From Salticus scenicus (lineage: Eukaryota; Arthropoda; Arachnida; Araneae; Salticidae), in assembly GCA_963930645.1 (NCBI GenBank), contig OZ005661.1, forward strand, positions 201,351,120 to 201,415,119: a DNA stretch of 64,000 bases. Reading direction: 5' to 3'. Under the pieces are notes generated by a model. That model saw nothing but the letters and a program-made list of their open reading frames with translations, was not told the origin of the DNA and did not search any database. A program made the translations under genes and the position numbers. Numbering within the stretch: position 1 is the stretch's first letter; each line of letters begins with the position of its first letter. Positions 1 through 9,325 of this stretch are shown one piece after another.

Positions 1-546
1 GAGGAGCAAAGGCCTGCTTCCGACTACGAGGACATCAGCAGTCCAGAACCGTCTCCTTCCACTGTGCCTCCTGCAAGTGACCCGTCTCCCTTTGTGGTAC
101 CTAACGTGCCACCTCCTGTTGTGCTACCTCTTACAAGTGACTCGTCTCCCTTTATGGTGCCACCTCCTTCCAGTGACCCTCCTGCCAGTGACTCTGGGGT
201 GCTCTCCCCTTTCGTCGTGCCACCCCCTGCCAGTGACTCTGGGGTGATGCCACCGCCCCCTGCCCCCCTAGTGATGCCCGACCCCTTGGCGGACTTTGTG
301 AACAGTGTGTCCTTCGAGGATTTAGAGAAGGCGACGTGGTGGGACGAATGGATCGTCTCCGTCGCAGTGCCCCCCACTGGAGAGGTTGTGAGCCCTCCGG
401 CTTCAGTAGAACAGGTCAAATTTTACCAGAGCCTGACGGAACCGAAACATTCGAATACTCATTATCCGCCGCCGCCGATATGCCACGGCGTCCAGTCGAA
501 AGAAGCCCCTCTTGACCTCAGCATGTGTAAACCTATCCATGGGTGA
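1..546 (+). CDS. Pro/Ser-rich protein with C-terminal PLDLS motif, 5'-partial
   Basis: The frame is open from base 1, giving 181 codons in the window and a TGA stop; the N-terminus lies outside. The protein is dominated by Pro/Ser/Asp repeats of the PPASDSGV type, then an acidic segment with FEDLEKATWW, and it ends with PLDLS at partial residues 170-174 followed by MCKP. PxDLS is the docking motif for CtBP co-repressors and sits in the same C-terminal place in adenovirus E1A. That resemblance is architectural only; no homology can be claimed. The stop codon lies inside a strong splice-donor sequence (543-548), so a spliced form with another C-terminus is possible. An AATAAA follows 28 bases downstream. 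A host transcription regulator is the main alternative. Confidence 0.55.
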   Translation, partial: EEQRPASDYEDISSPEPSPSTVPPASDPSPFVVPNVPPPVVLPLTSDSSPFMVPPPSSDPPASDSGVLSPFVVPPPASDSGVMPPPPAPLVMPDPLADFVNSVSFEDLEKATWWDEWIVSVAVPPTGEVVSPPASVEQVKFYQSLTEPKHSNTHYPPPPICHGVQSKEAPLDLSMCKPIHG

Positions 547-548
547 GT
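543..548 (+). promoter_or_regulatory. candidate 5' splice donor overlapping a stop codon
   Basis: The sequence GG|GTGAGT matches the donor consensus and contains the TGA stop of the PLDLS ORF. Splicing here would remove the stop and extend the protein. No acceptor could be assigned. Confidence 0.35.
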
Positions 549-573
549 CTTTTGTAATCTTGTGTAGATGAAA

Positions 574-579
574 AATAAA
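574..579 (+). terminator. poly(A) signal AATAAA
   Basis: AATAAA lies 28 bases after the stop of the PLDLS ORF, a normal position for a metazoan polyadenylation signal. Confidence 0.5.
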
Positions 580-719
580 TAAGTGGGTAGTTGGAGGTGA
601 TCCAACAGCCTAAAAAATATTCTATTGTTGTTTATTATGATTGTCGAATATTTTATTTTTATCCCAAACTTTTTTTTTGATTTTAGTTTTAATTGGGATT
701 AAAAATCTTGAGATCAACT

Positions 720-1450
720 CTGACGGTTTATGAAGATCAGGTAATGACCATAAAAACTGTGGCGCCAAATTTTGGTACATGCTATTGCGTTACTCTAGTT
801 GACCAACGCGAGGGTCATTTTGAAAGATAGGGAAAAATTGGAATAGGGCGGTGAAAAAAGTGAGGGGGTGGGGTGACTCGAGATCTTTCCAACGGTATCC
901 AGATTATGAAGATTGGCCCATTAGGACCCGAGATATAAGCGAAAAACCATAAAAACTGGAAGTTGTGGCGCCAAATTTTGGTACCAATAAAATTCTGAAT
1001 AGAACTTGAAGAATGCGTGAACCTAGATGTACAAAGCAAGTAAAAATTGGGATTAGACCCACCAGTAAGTTAAAATGTCACTATTAAAATTGGCTCCAGT
1101 GGGCGCCAAAAGAGCCAAAAATGAAAAAATGCTATTGCGTTACTCTAGTTGAGTGAAAATAAAGAAATAGTAACAACCAACGCAAAAATGCTAGGGTCAT
1201 TTTGAAAGATACGGAAAAATTGGAATAGGCCCTCTGGCGGTGAAAAAAGTGAGGGAGCCTACAGGGTGGGCCGACTCGAGATCTATCCAACGGTATCCAG
1301 ATTATGAAGATCGACCCATTACGGCCCGAGATATAAGCGAAAAACCATAAAAACTCGAAATTGTGGCGCCAAATTTTGGTACAAATAAAATTCTGAATAG
1401 AACTTGAAGAATGCGTGAAAAAGAAGTCCTAGACGCAAGTAAAAATTGGG
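720..1450 (-). repeat. inverted copies of the ~430-bp repeat family
   Basis: About one and a half copies of a repeat including 'GATCTTCATAATCTGGATAC', 'TTTTTCGCTTATATCTCGGG' and 'AAATTTGGCGCC' when read on the minus strand. The same unit is arrayed in plus orientation at 11,335-13,190. Short ORFs here are repeat read-through and were not annotated. The unit resembles dispersed arthropod genomic repeats in style; no family name is claimed. Confidence 0.8.
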
Positions 1451-2290
1451 ATTTGGACAAGACAATTAAATTACTTCTATGAAGTACTTAATAAAAATCT
1501 ACATAAAACTTTCTCTGTAAACATAATGCATCTCGTATACTTTGTATTCAAACAAGTTATAATTCACTATACGCATACCTGCCAACCTGCAAGAATTCCA
1601 AGGAGTAAAACAGCGCACAAACAAAAAAATTTGCAGACCCCTCCCCCTTTAGATTTTTTTTCGTTAAAAGTAAAAAAAATCGATAACTTACTCTCATTAT
1701 GCACATTTATACGAAATTTTGTCCTATACTGACATGTTAAAAGTTTGCATAAAATGCGATTACAGTTCCACCTGTTGAGCAATTGATCCCCAAATCTATT
1801 CAGCACCAGTTTATGTCAGGGTGCAACTAAATACTAAGTTTGGTTAAATTTCATTCATTGGTTCGTGAGATACAGCGTCCACAAAAAAGTGATACAGACA
1901 GACAGACATTTTCTAAAAACTATCAATTCATGTTCTGGACATCCCAAAACGTTGAAATCCATCAAAAAACGGAGGTCGAAAATTTTCATGAATCCAATAC
2001 TTTCTCTATATTACATATAGAAGAAAGTAAAAATCGGTAGAAAAATGTTGAAATAGTAGAAAAAGAGTAAAAATAGTGATCTAGGAGTAAAAGTGTAAAA
2101 AATGTCAAAAAAGAGTAAATTTTACTCCCGGGGAGTAAAACTTGGCAGCTATGTATACGAAATAAAAATTAAATCTTTCTTTTGAATCAGATTACATTTT
2201 GCTCCACTACATATATGTTTCACACAAGGGAAGTTGAACTGTAACAGATGGATGACCTACATTCAGACCAGGCCAGATGTTCGTTGAGGG
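1451..2290. other. AT-rich non-coding stretch
   Basis: No convincing gene. The stretch contains a run of GACAGACAGACA near 1895-1907 within 'GTTCGTGAGATACAGCG', a style seen in arthropod non-coding repeats, and several GGAGTAAAA repeats near 2080-2140. Confidence 0.5.
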
Positions 2291-2349
2291 GTCTTTTACA
2301 CAATGGAGCTGTCTTTGAATGAATGGGGCTTTTCAAAAGAGACCCCGTT

Positions 2350-2410
2350 CCCGTGATGACTCATTGGCACAACACAATGAAGCATTGTTCACCCTTTCAA
2401 AAAGGGGGAA
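2350..2410. promoter_or_regulatory. hr-like element: AP-1 site plus two small palindromes
   Basis: TGACTCA (AP-1/TRE consensus) at 2357-2363 is followed by the palindrome ACAATG-AAG-CATTGT at 2374-2388 and by CCCTTT-CAA-AAAGGG at 2392-2406. The same trio recurs near 10.9-11.1 kb and 13.4 kb. Baculovirus homologous regions (hrs) likewise combine palindromes with CRE/TRE motifs and act as enhancers and origins; the functional parallel is an inference. Confidence 0.5.
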
Positions 2411-2473
2411 CAATAGCCACAGCTGTCACGCAATCTCAGAGAGTGTTTTAAGTAGACCAGGCAGACTTTGCAG

Positions 2474-2656
2474 GGATCGCATCGCTCGTGACGTCACCAC
2501 CTACTTTGCAGGGCTAGCCAATCGCATCGCTCGTGACGTCAGAGATGACCTACTTTGCAGCCAATCGCATCGCTCGTGACGTCACCGTCCTCGTGAGGCT
2601 GGCTTGGCGTCCCCTGCGATCGTTCATTGCTCTCCCGGCAGCCATTGAAGGTAAGT
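2474..2656 (+). promoter_or_regulatory. CRE/CCAAT promoter followed by a splice donor
   Basis: Three perfect CREs (TGACGTCA) lie at 2489-2496, 2534-2541 and 2577-2584, in direct repeats of about 44 bp that each carry CGCATCGCTCG, with CTACTTTGCAG and CCAAT (2518-2522 and 2561-2565) between them. Sixty-seven bases after the last CRE is AAG|GTAAGT (donor at 2651-2656). This is the layout of a TATA-less RNA polymerase II promoter with a short non-coding first exon. CREB/ATF binding would make it responsive to host signalling. The downstream exon was not found. Confidence 0.6.
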
Positions 2657-2689
2657 GTCTTTCTGTGGTGAATGTTTTTAGGGTCTTTC

Positions 2690-4900
2690 AAATGTTTTTA
2701 ATAAAAAAATGTTTAAACTATAGTTTGAAAGGTTCTTATTATGTGCTCCCCATCCATTTTAAAAAATTATAGGACTCTAGTTTGAAAGGATATATAATGT
2801 TTTTATAGTCAACTGAATAAACAAAACCCCCAGTTAAATTGTTTGATTTGGAAACTGTAAAATAATAATATCCCTGGCATTTTTGAAAACAATTGTTATA
2901 TACTTATTGTAATAACACAAAAGTTTGAAATGTATGGTTCAACTGTGGGACCAGAAAGATTTAAATCAAATTGATGAATTTTTCAAAATGGGTCTATTCT
3001 CATTTGTATTTATGTTGTACACCATCCTTAAAAGGTTGTGAATAATGGTTGAAAGGGATTATGTTTAAACTATAGTTTGAAAGGTTTAAAAAATATTGGT
3101 CAATTTTATGTTCTTATTATGTTGTATTGCTTCAACACACCCCATCCATTTTAAAAAATTATATGACTATAGTTTGAAAGGATTGGTCCTTAAAATATAT
3201 AATGTTTTTATAGTTTGACTGAATAAACAAAACCCCAACTGGGGGCGATTACAAGTAAATTGTTTGATTAAACTTTTGAAAACTGTAAAATAATAATATG
3301 GGAAATAAAAATTTCCCTGGCATTTTTGAAAACAATTGTTATATACTTATTGTAATAACACAAAAGTTTGAAATGTATGGTTCAACTGTGGGACCAGAAA
3401 GATTTAAATCAAATATGTTCTTGATGAATTTTTCAAAATGGGTCTATTCTCATTTGTATTATGTTGTACACCATCCTTAAAAGGTTGTGAATAATGGTTG
3501 AAAGGGATTATGTTTAAACTATAGTTTGAAAGGTTTAAAAAATATTGGTTAATTTTATGTTCTTATTATGTTGTATTGACACCCCATCCATTTTAAAAAA
3601 TTATATGACTATAGTTTGAAAGGATTGGTCCTTAAAATATATAATGTTTTTATAGTTTGACTGAATAAACAAAACCCCAACTGGGGGCGATTACAAGTAA
3701 ATTGTTTGATTAAACTTTTGAAAACTGTAAAATAATAATATGGGAAATAAAAATTTTTCAATTTCCCTGGCATTTTTGAAAACAATTGTTATATACTTAT
3801 TGTAATAAGACATAACACAAAAGTTTGAAATGTATGGTTCAACTGTGGGACCAGAAAGATTTAAATCAAATATGTTCTTGATGAATTTTTCAAAATGGGT
3901 CTATTCTCATTTGTATTATGTTGTACACCATCCTTAAAAGGTTGTGAATAATGGTTGAAAGGGATTATGTTTAAACTATAGTTTGAAAGGTTTAAAAAAT
4001 ATTGGTCAATTTTATGTTCTTATTATGTTGTATTGCTTCAACACACCCCATCCATTTTAAAAAATTATATGACTATAGTTTGAAAGGATTGGTCCTTAAA
4101 ATATATAATGTTTTTATAGTTTGACTGAATAAACAAAACCCCAACTGGGGGCGATTACAAGTAAATTGTTTGATTAAACTTTTGAAAACTGTAAAATAAT
4201 AATATGGGAAATAAAAATTTTTCAATTTCCCTGGCATTTTTGAAAACAATTGTTATATACTTATTGTAATAAGACATAACACAAAAGTTTGAAATGTATG
4301 GTTCAACTGTGGGACCAGAAAGATTTAAATCAAATATGTTCTTGATGAATTTTTCAAAATGGGTCTATTCTCATTTGTATTATGTTGTACACCATCCTTA
4401 AAAGGTTGTGAATAATGGTTGAAAGGGATTATGTTTAAACTATAGTTTGAAAGGTTTGAAAAATATTGGTCAATTTTATGTTCTTATTATGTTGTATTGC
4501 TTCAACACACCCCATCCATTTTAAAAAATTATATGACTATAGTTTGAAAGGATTGGTCCTTAAAATATATAATGTTTTTATAGTTTGACTGAATAAACAA
4601 AACCCCAACTGGGGGCGATTACAAGTAAATTGTTTGATTAAACTTTTGAAAACTGTAAAATAATAATATGGGAAATAAAAATTTTTCAATTTCCCTGGCA
4701 TTTTTGAAAACAATTGTTATATACTTATTGTAATAAGACATAACACAAAAGTTTGAAATGTATGGTTCAACTGTGGGACCAGAAAGATTTAAATCAAATA
4801 TGTTCTTGATGAATTTTTCAAAATGGGTCTATTCTCATTTGCATTATGTTGTACACCATCCTTAAAAGGTTGTGAATAATGGTTGAAAGGGATTATGTTT
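2690..4900. repeat. tandem satellite array, ~464-bp unit
   Basis: At least four head-to-tail copies of an AT-rich unit, plus a degenerate first copy. The marker AACCCCAACT falls at 3231, 3673, 4137 and 4601, so the spacing is 442, 464 and 464 bp. Each unit repeatedly carries the perfect palindrome AAACTATAGTTT followed by GAAAGG. No ORF survives across units. The array directly follows the CRE promoter and splice donor, so it may lie in an intron or a long non-coding transcript. Confidence 0.85.
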
Positions 4901-5220
4901 TAACTATAGTTGGATATGATTTTGAAAAATTTGAAACTATAGTTTGAAAGGCCATTTTAAAAAAATTATATGTGTTTATCTTAAAATGATAGTTTGAAAG
5001 GATAAAATGATGTCCTTAAAATATATTATGTTTTCAATAATGAGTTTGAAAGCTTTCAACTGAATAAACAAAACATTTGTTGCCCTTTGAATAACAACTA
5101 TAGTTTGAAAGGGTTCACACCACACCCCACCAAATGGGCGAACCATTTAAAAAAATCCTTAAAATGTCAGTTTGAAAAGTGTATTAATGTTTTATAACTA
5201 TATTAAAATTTTTTCTCATA
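4901..5220. other. degenerate edge of the satellite array
   Basis: Scattered TATAGTTTGAAAGG remnants without the regular 464-bp order. No gene is seen. Confidence 0.5.
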
Positions 5221-5399
5221 CCTCCGATGCTCACAGCTCCCTGTTCAAATAAATGTGATTTGAAATACCTGTTCCAAATGTCTTGTAAATGTCCATTCCT
5301 CTCACGGTCTGTCTCTATCCGTCCATACAGTGTGTACGCATTTATATATGTAAAAAAAAAAATTTTTTTTTTTTTTTTTTTTCGTCTATATCAGCGACC

Positions 5400-5640
5400 C
5401 GCACTTCAGCACTTGGCGGAGAGGGTCCCAATGTGCATGTCGGAGGCGGCAGAGTCGAGGAAGGATTCTCGGTGGTCATTTCTAGTGGCTACTTCTGGGA
5501 ACACGTGCTCTGCCCCCCGAGGCATCCACCTACACAGCCCCCCTGGGGACTGCAGAGTCGTGGAAGGCTTCCTGGTGGTCATTTCTAGTGGCTACGTTTG
5601 GGAACATGTACTCTGCTTCCCCCCCCTCCCCCCTCCCGAA
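5400..5640 (+). repeat. two-copy ~120-bp duplication, non-coding
   Basis: The segment with 'GGTGGTCATTTCTAGTGGCT' occurs twice, about 120 bp apart, each followed by ACTCTG/GCTCTG and a C-rich tract. ORFs through it start inside a T-run and are not conserved between copies, so no protein is called. Confidence 0.6.
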
Positions 5641-5699
5641 AGTCCCCCCCTCCCCCCTCCCCACATTCACACACACTCCACTTGGACCCTTCTGCCAGC

Positions 5700-6445
5700 T
5701 TTAGGTTAGTTTTTTAGTGTGTAAGATACACCGGGCGGTGGAGCTGTCGACATGGATGGTCTACGTTGTTATGCCCGTAGACCCGCAGCTGCCATCTAAC
5801 ACTTCTTTTTTCTTTTTTTGTGTGGACATTAAAGATTGAAAAAGTGTCTCTGTCTCATTTATTCACACCAACACAAACACCCCACATTAGTTTTAGTATT
5901 AGTGTTTTAGTGGCCCCGGGGGAACGCCCTTTCACTCTGTGCGAGCAGTCCCTTTAACTGAAGCCCATCGTTGGCTCCTACCTAAGCGGCAGTCTCGTGC
6001 AGTACCTAAGAGGCTGATCCCGGGGTGCGAGAGAGCGCGACCTGCCAGTGTTAGGTTAGGTTTAGTGTTTAGTGATAGTACATCTAGTGAGTAAGTACAT
6101 CGGGCGGTGGAGCCGAGGATCAGGCTGCCATCTGACACCTCTATTTTTTGTTTTTTTGTTTGGACATTAAAAAGTGAAAAAGTGTCTCTGTCTCATTTAT
6201 TCACACCAACACAAACACCCTCTTAGTGATGTAAGATTAGTTTTAGTGTTTAGTTAAGCGCGAGTGTTTAGTTTTTAGTGTTTTAGTTTTTAGTGTTTTA
6301 GTTTTTAGAGGCCCCCCGGGGGAACGCCCTTTCACTCTGTACGAGCAGTCCCTTTCACTGAAGCCCATCGTTGGCTCCTACCTAAGTGGCAGTCTCGTGC
6401 AGTACCTAAGAGGCCGACCCTGGGGGGAGAGAGAGCGCGGCGCAA
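5700..6445 (+). repeat. duplicated GC-richer non-coding block with ATTAAA signals
   Basis: Two tandem copies, offset by about 340-400 bp, carry GGGCGGTGGAGC, then GGACATTAAA with AGTGTCTCTGTCTC downstream, then a strongly conserved ~125-bp stretch (about 5911-6040 and 6310-6440) containing 'GAAGCCCATCGTTGGCTCCT'. The ATTAAA followed by a GT-rich stretch looks like a polyadenylation signal. Conservation without an ORF suggests an RNA element or exon; this is an inference. Confidence 0.55.
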
Positions 6446-6469
6446 GAAGCGATCATAGAAGGAGAAAAG

Positions 6470-6475
6470 GTAAGT
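6470..6475 (+). promoter_or_regulatory. candidate 5' splice donor
   Basis: AAAAG|GTAAGT at the 3' edge of the duplicated block matches the donor consensus and mirrors the donor at 2651. Confidence 0.4.
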
Positions 6476-6489
6476 CCATTCATTGTTGT

Positions 6490-7095
6490 TGTGCATAACT
6501 GTATGGACAAATGGTTTTCAAAACAAATGATTGTGTGGTTTTCAAAATGACAAATGTGTGGTTTTAAAAACAATAGTGTGAAATGATTTTAAAAACAAAT
6601 GTGTGGTTTTCAAAATGACAAATGTGTGGTTTTAAAAAACAATAGTGTGAAATGGACAAATGTGTGGTTTTCAAAATGACAAATGTGTGGTTTTAAAAAC
6701 AATAGTGTGAAATGGTTTTAAAAACAAATGTGTGGTTTTCAAAATGACAAATGTGTGGTTTTAAAAACAATAGTGTGAAATTTTTTTAAAAACAAATGTG
6801 TGGTTTTCAAAATGGTTTTCACAAATGTGTGGTTTTCAAAAACAAATGTGTGGTTTTAAAAACAATGGTGTGTTTTAAAAACAATGGTTTTAAAAACAAT
6901 GGTGTGTTTTAAAAACAATGGTGTGACAATGGTGTGTTTTAAAAACAATGGTTTTAAAAACAATGGTGTGTGTCTTTTAAAAATGGTTTTAAAAAACAAT
7001 GGTGTGTGTCTTTTAAAAATGGTTTTAAAAAACAATGGTGTGTGTCTTTTAAAAATGGTTTTAAAAAACAATGGTTTTAAAAATGGACACTCAAA
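6490..7095. repeat. minisatellite of TGTGGTTTT / AAAACAATGG units
   Basis: Irregular short-period repeats: 'ACAAATGTGTGGTTTTCAAA' variants to about 6865, then AAAAACAATGGTGTGT variants. ORFs here on both strands are simple-repeat artefacts. Confidence 0.8.
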
Positions 7096-7290
7096 TAAGG
7101 GTTTGAGGCGACGCCCCCCTGTGTGGGGGCGCCCCGGGTCCCACTGAAAATGAAGGGTGTCACGTGTATGTGGCGGGTGGTGGAGGGAGGCCCTGGGCCC
7201 GGGGCCGAGTGTTGAAGGGTGTCACGTGTATGTGGCGGGTGGTGGAGGGAGGCCTCGGGCCGATGGCCCGGGGCCGCGCCGCATACCACA
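7096..7290 (+). repeat. GC-rich tandem duplication with E-boxes
   Basis: Two copies of a 62-bp unit ('GGGTGTCACGTGTATGTGGC', then GGGTGGTGGAGGGAGGCC) place CACGTG E-boxes at 7161-7166 and 7223-7228. The island is strikingly GC-rich against its AT-rich surroundings. It may be a regulatory island; no ORF is supported. Confidence 0.6.
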
Positions 7291-7329
7291 ATTGTGTTTA
7301 AAAAAATTTTTAACTTTCATTTTCCTTTA

Positions 7330-7566
7330 GTGATTTTGCACAATTCAAACACGCACGACAGGATGAAATAGATAATAATTTGTCTTAGAGAACATCGAAA
7401 ATTCCCACCAGTCCGTGGGACGGTCGAAAATTTTTAGAGGAGTCGTATATCGGGTAAATGTTTGACTTGGATTTCCCATCGCATGGGAACCTGCAATAGT
7501 TTTTGTGGGTTGACGTGTTTGTATAGTGGATGTATCCATTCCATGATACCATAACCAATGCCAATC
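7330..7566 (-). pseudogene. decayed fragment of the C2H2/CWCD-family gene (paralogue of 22,888-24,228)
   Basis: Read on the minus strand, this segment matches the 3' third of the gene at 22,888-24,228 almost word for word in blocks: 'ATCATGGAATGGATACATC', CACAAAAACTATTGCAGG, 'CAAGTCAAACATTTACCCGA' and 'CAAATTATTATCTATTTCAT'. The blocks are separated by several internal deletions and the frame is broken. It shows that the repeat-rich left region contains dead copies of viral coding DNA. The distal edge runs into the palindromic repeats at 7.57 kb. Confidence 0.85.
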
Positions 7567-7831
7567 TAAAATTTTTTTTTTCAATTTCAAAAAAATTTTA
7601 TCCGAGCTTTCAAGATTGACCACAACGTATTCAAAAATTTTTTTTTTCAATTACAAAAAAAATTTTTTGCGAGCTTTCAAGATTGACCACAACGTATTCA
7701 AAATTTTTTTTTTTCAATTACAAAAAAATTTTTTTTCGAGCTTTCAAGATTGACCACAAGGCATTCAAAAAGTTTTTTTTTCCCAACAATTTTATCCGGC
7801 AAGAGAAAAGTTTTTCACCGACTCGCCAAAG

Positions 7832-7835
<4 letters not shown>

Positions 7836-7878
<43 letters not shown>

Positions 7879-7920
7879 TTTTTTTTTTTTTTTTTTTCAA
7901 GTAGGTAAAAAAAAAAAAAA

Positions 7921-7951
<31 letters not shown>
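7836..7951. repeat. A(n)T(n) palindromes, two in tandem
   Basis: A39T23, a 9-base spacer, then A18T27, at the centre of the larger palindrome of the 7.6-8.6 kb block. Confidence 0.9.
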
Positions 7952-7955
<4 letters not shown>

Positions 7956-8084
7956 CTTTGGCGAGTCGGTGAAAAACTTTTCTCTTGCCGGATAAAATTG
8001 TTGGGAAAAAAAAACTTTTTGAATGCCTTGTGGTCAATCTTGAAAGCTCGCAAAAAATTTTTTTTGTAGGTAAAAAAAAAAGGT

Positions 8085-8115
<31 letters not shown>

Positions 8116-8184
8116 TTTTTTTTTTTTGACCTAGTAAAAAAAAAAAAAAAAAAAAAAAAAATTTTTTTTTTTTTTTTTTTTTTT
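8085..8184. repeat. A(n)T(n) palindromes, two in tandem
   Basis: An A-run (interrupted by GGT) followed by T16, spacer GACCTAGT, then A26T23, inside the palindromic block. Confidence 0.9.
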
Positions 8185-8889
8185 AAAGCTTTGGCGAGTC
8201 GGTGAAAAACTTTTCTCTTGCCGAATAAAATTGTTGGGAAAAAAAATTGTTTTGAATGCCTTGTGGTCAATCTTGAAAGCTTTGGTGAGTCGGAATGTGT
8301 TGTGGTCAATCTTGAAAGCTCGGATAAAATTTTTTTGAAATTGAAAAAAAATTTTTGAATGCGTTGTGGTCAATCTTGAAAGCTCGGATAAAAATTTTTT
8401 GAAATTGGAAAAAAAAAATTTTGAATGCGTTGTCATGACCGACTCGCCGAAGCTTTCAAGATTGATGATAAAGCATTCAAAAAAATTTTTTTTTTCAATT
8501 TCAAAAAAATTTTATTCGGAGACCTAGCGAAAGAAAAATTTTTTATCAACTCACCAAAGCTTTCAAGGTTGACCAACACATTTAAAAAAAATTTGAAATT
8601 GAAAAAAAAAATTGTTGAATAGTTTGTCAGCGTCGGTGAAAGATTTTTTTGTTCTCTCTCAGTCACCGACTCTTTCCTTTTAAGATTTGAAGTAATTGTT
8701 TTCATTTTCTGATACCATTTTATTTGAATTCTATCGATTATATACTGAGAATCCAAAATGGTGGTATCACATCATTTATATTTTGTTGGATTAAAGGTGA
8801 GTATAATTTCTGTGAGGTGTTTTCATTTTCTGATACTATATTGAAAATATTACCATTTCATTTTGCTCACAAAAGTTTTGAAATTATTT

Positions 8890-8907
8890 ATATTATATAT
8901 AAATTAT

Positions 8908-8958
<51 letters not shown>

Positions 8959-8990
8959 ATTATTATTATTATTATTATATAGCTATTCGA
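8890..8990. repeat. (TA)n and (TTA)n microsatellite
   Basis: About 50 bases of TA dinucleotides followed by TTA repeats. The flanks 8641-8890 and 8990-9160 are AT-rich and show no gene. Confidence 0.9.
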
Positions 8991-9160
8991 TACTAAGTGA
9001 CATATATAAAATAAAATAAAAGTGTAACACAGATCACCCTAAGATTCAGTAACATTCATATATTAGTTGTCTTAATTTAATTCAATCTTGATTATATCCG
9101 ATAAACTTTAAGGAATATGTTTTTTATTTTGAATATCCAATATTGGTAAGTAATTGAATG

Positions 9161-9222
9161 TAAAAAAATGGGACTGGACAAGGTATTGTGGGGACAATAC
9201 CTTGTCCAGTCCCATTTTTTTA
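9161..9222. repeat. perfect 29-bp hairpin
   Basis: Arms 9161-9189 and 9194-9222 are exact reverse complements around a GGGG loop; the unique part of the stem is 'GGGACTGGACAAGGTATTGT'. It lies about 100 bp beyond the 3' end of the RING gene at 9326-10315. It could be a terminator, a small-RNA precursor or a minimal foldback element. Confidence 0.85.
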
Positions 9223-9325
9223 CTTTAAAAAAACAAACAACTTTAAAAAAAAACAAACAAACTAATAACAATAAAATGTTTTTATTTATATACAATTATT
9301 TACATTTTTTTATATACAACATTTT

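Larger units (their letters stand above)
7567..8640. repeat. palindromic repeat block sharing its core with the 42.6-44.0 kb block
   Basis: Multiple copies of a core GCTTTCAAGATTGACCA...GCATTCAAAA occur in both orientations. A long palindrome is centred near 7.88 kb: 'TTTTTCACCGACTCGCCAAA' on the left is mirrored by its complement on the right of the A/T runs. Related cores recur at 42.6-44.0 kb. The arrangement resembles viral origin or enhancer repeat regions. ORFs of Lys/Phe/Ile are artefacts. Confidence 0.75.

Noticed and set aside
5227..5709. 160-codon ORF with Pro-rich end
   Set aside because: Crosses a T-run, is not conserved between the two internal duplicate units, and contains no domain.
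7683..8436. Lys/Phe-rich ORFs
   Set aside because: Read-through of A/T runs in the palindromic block.
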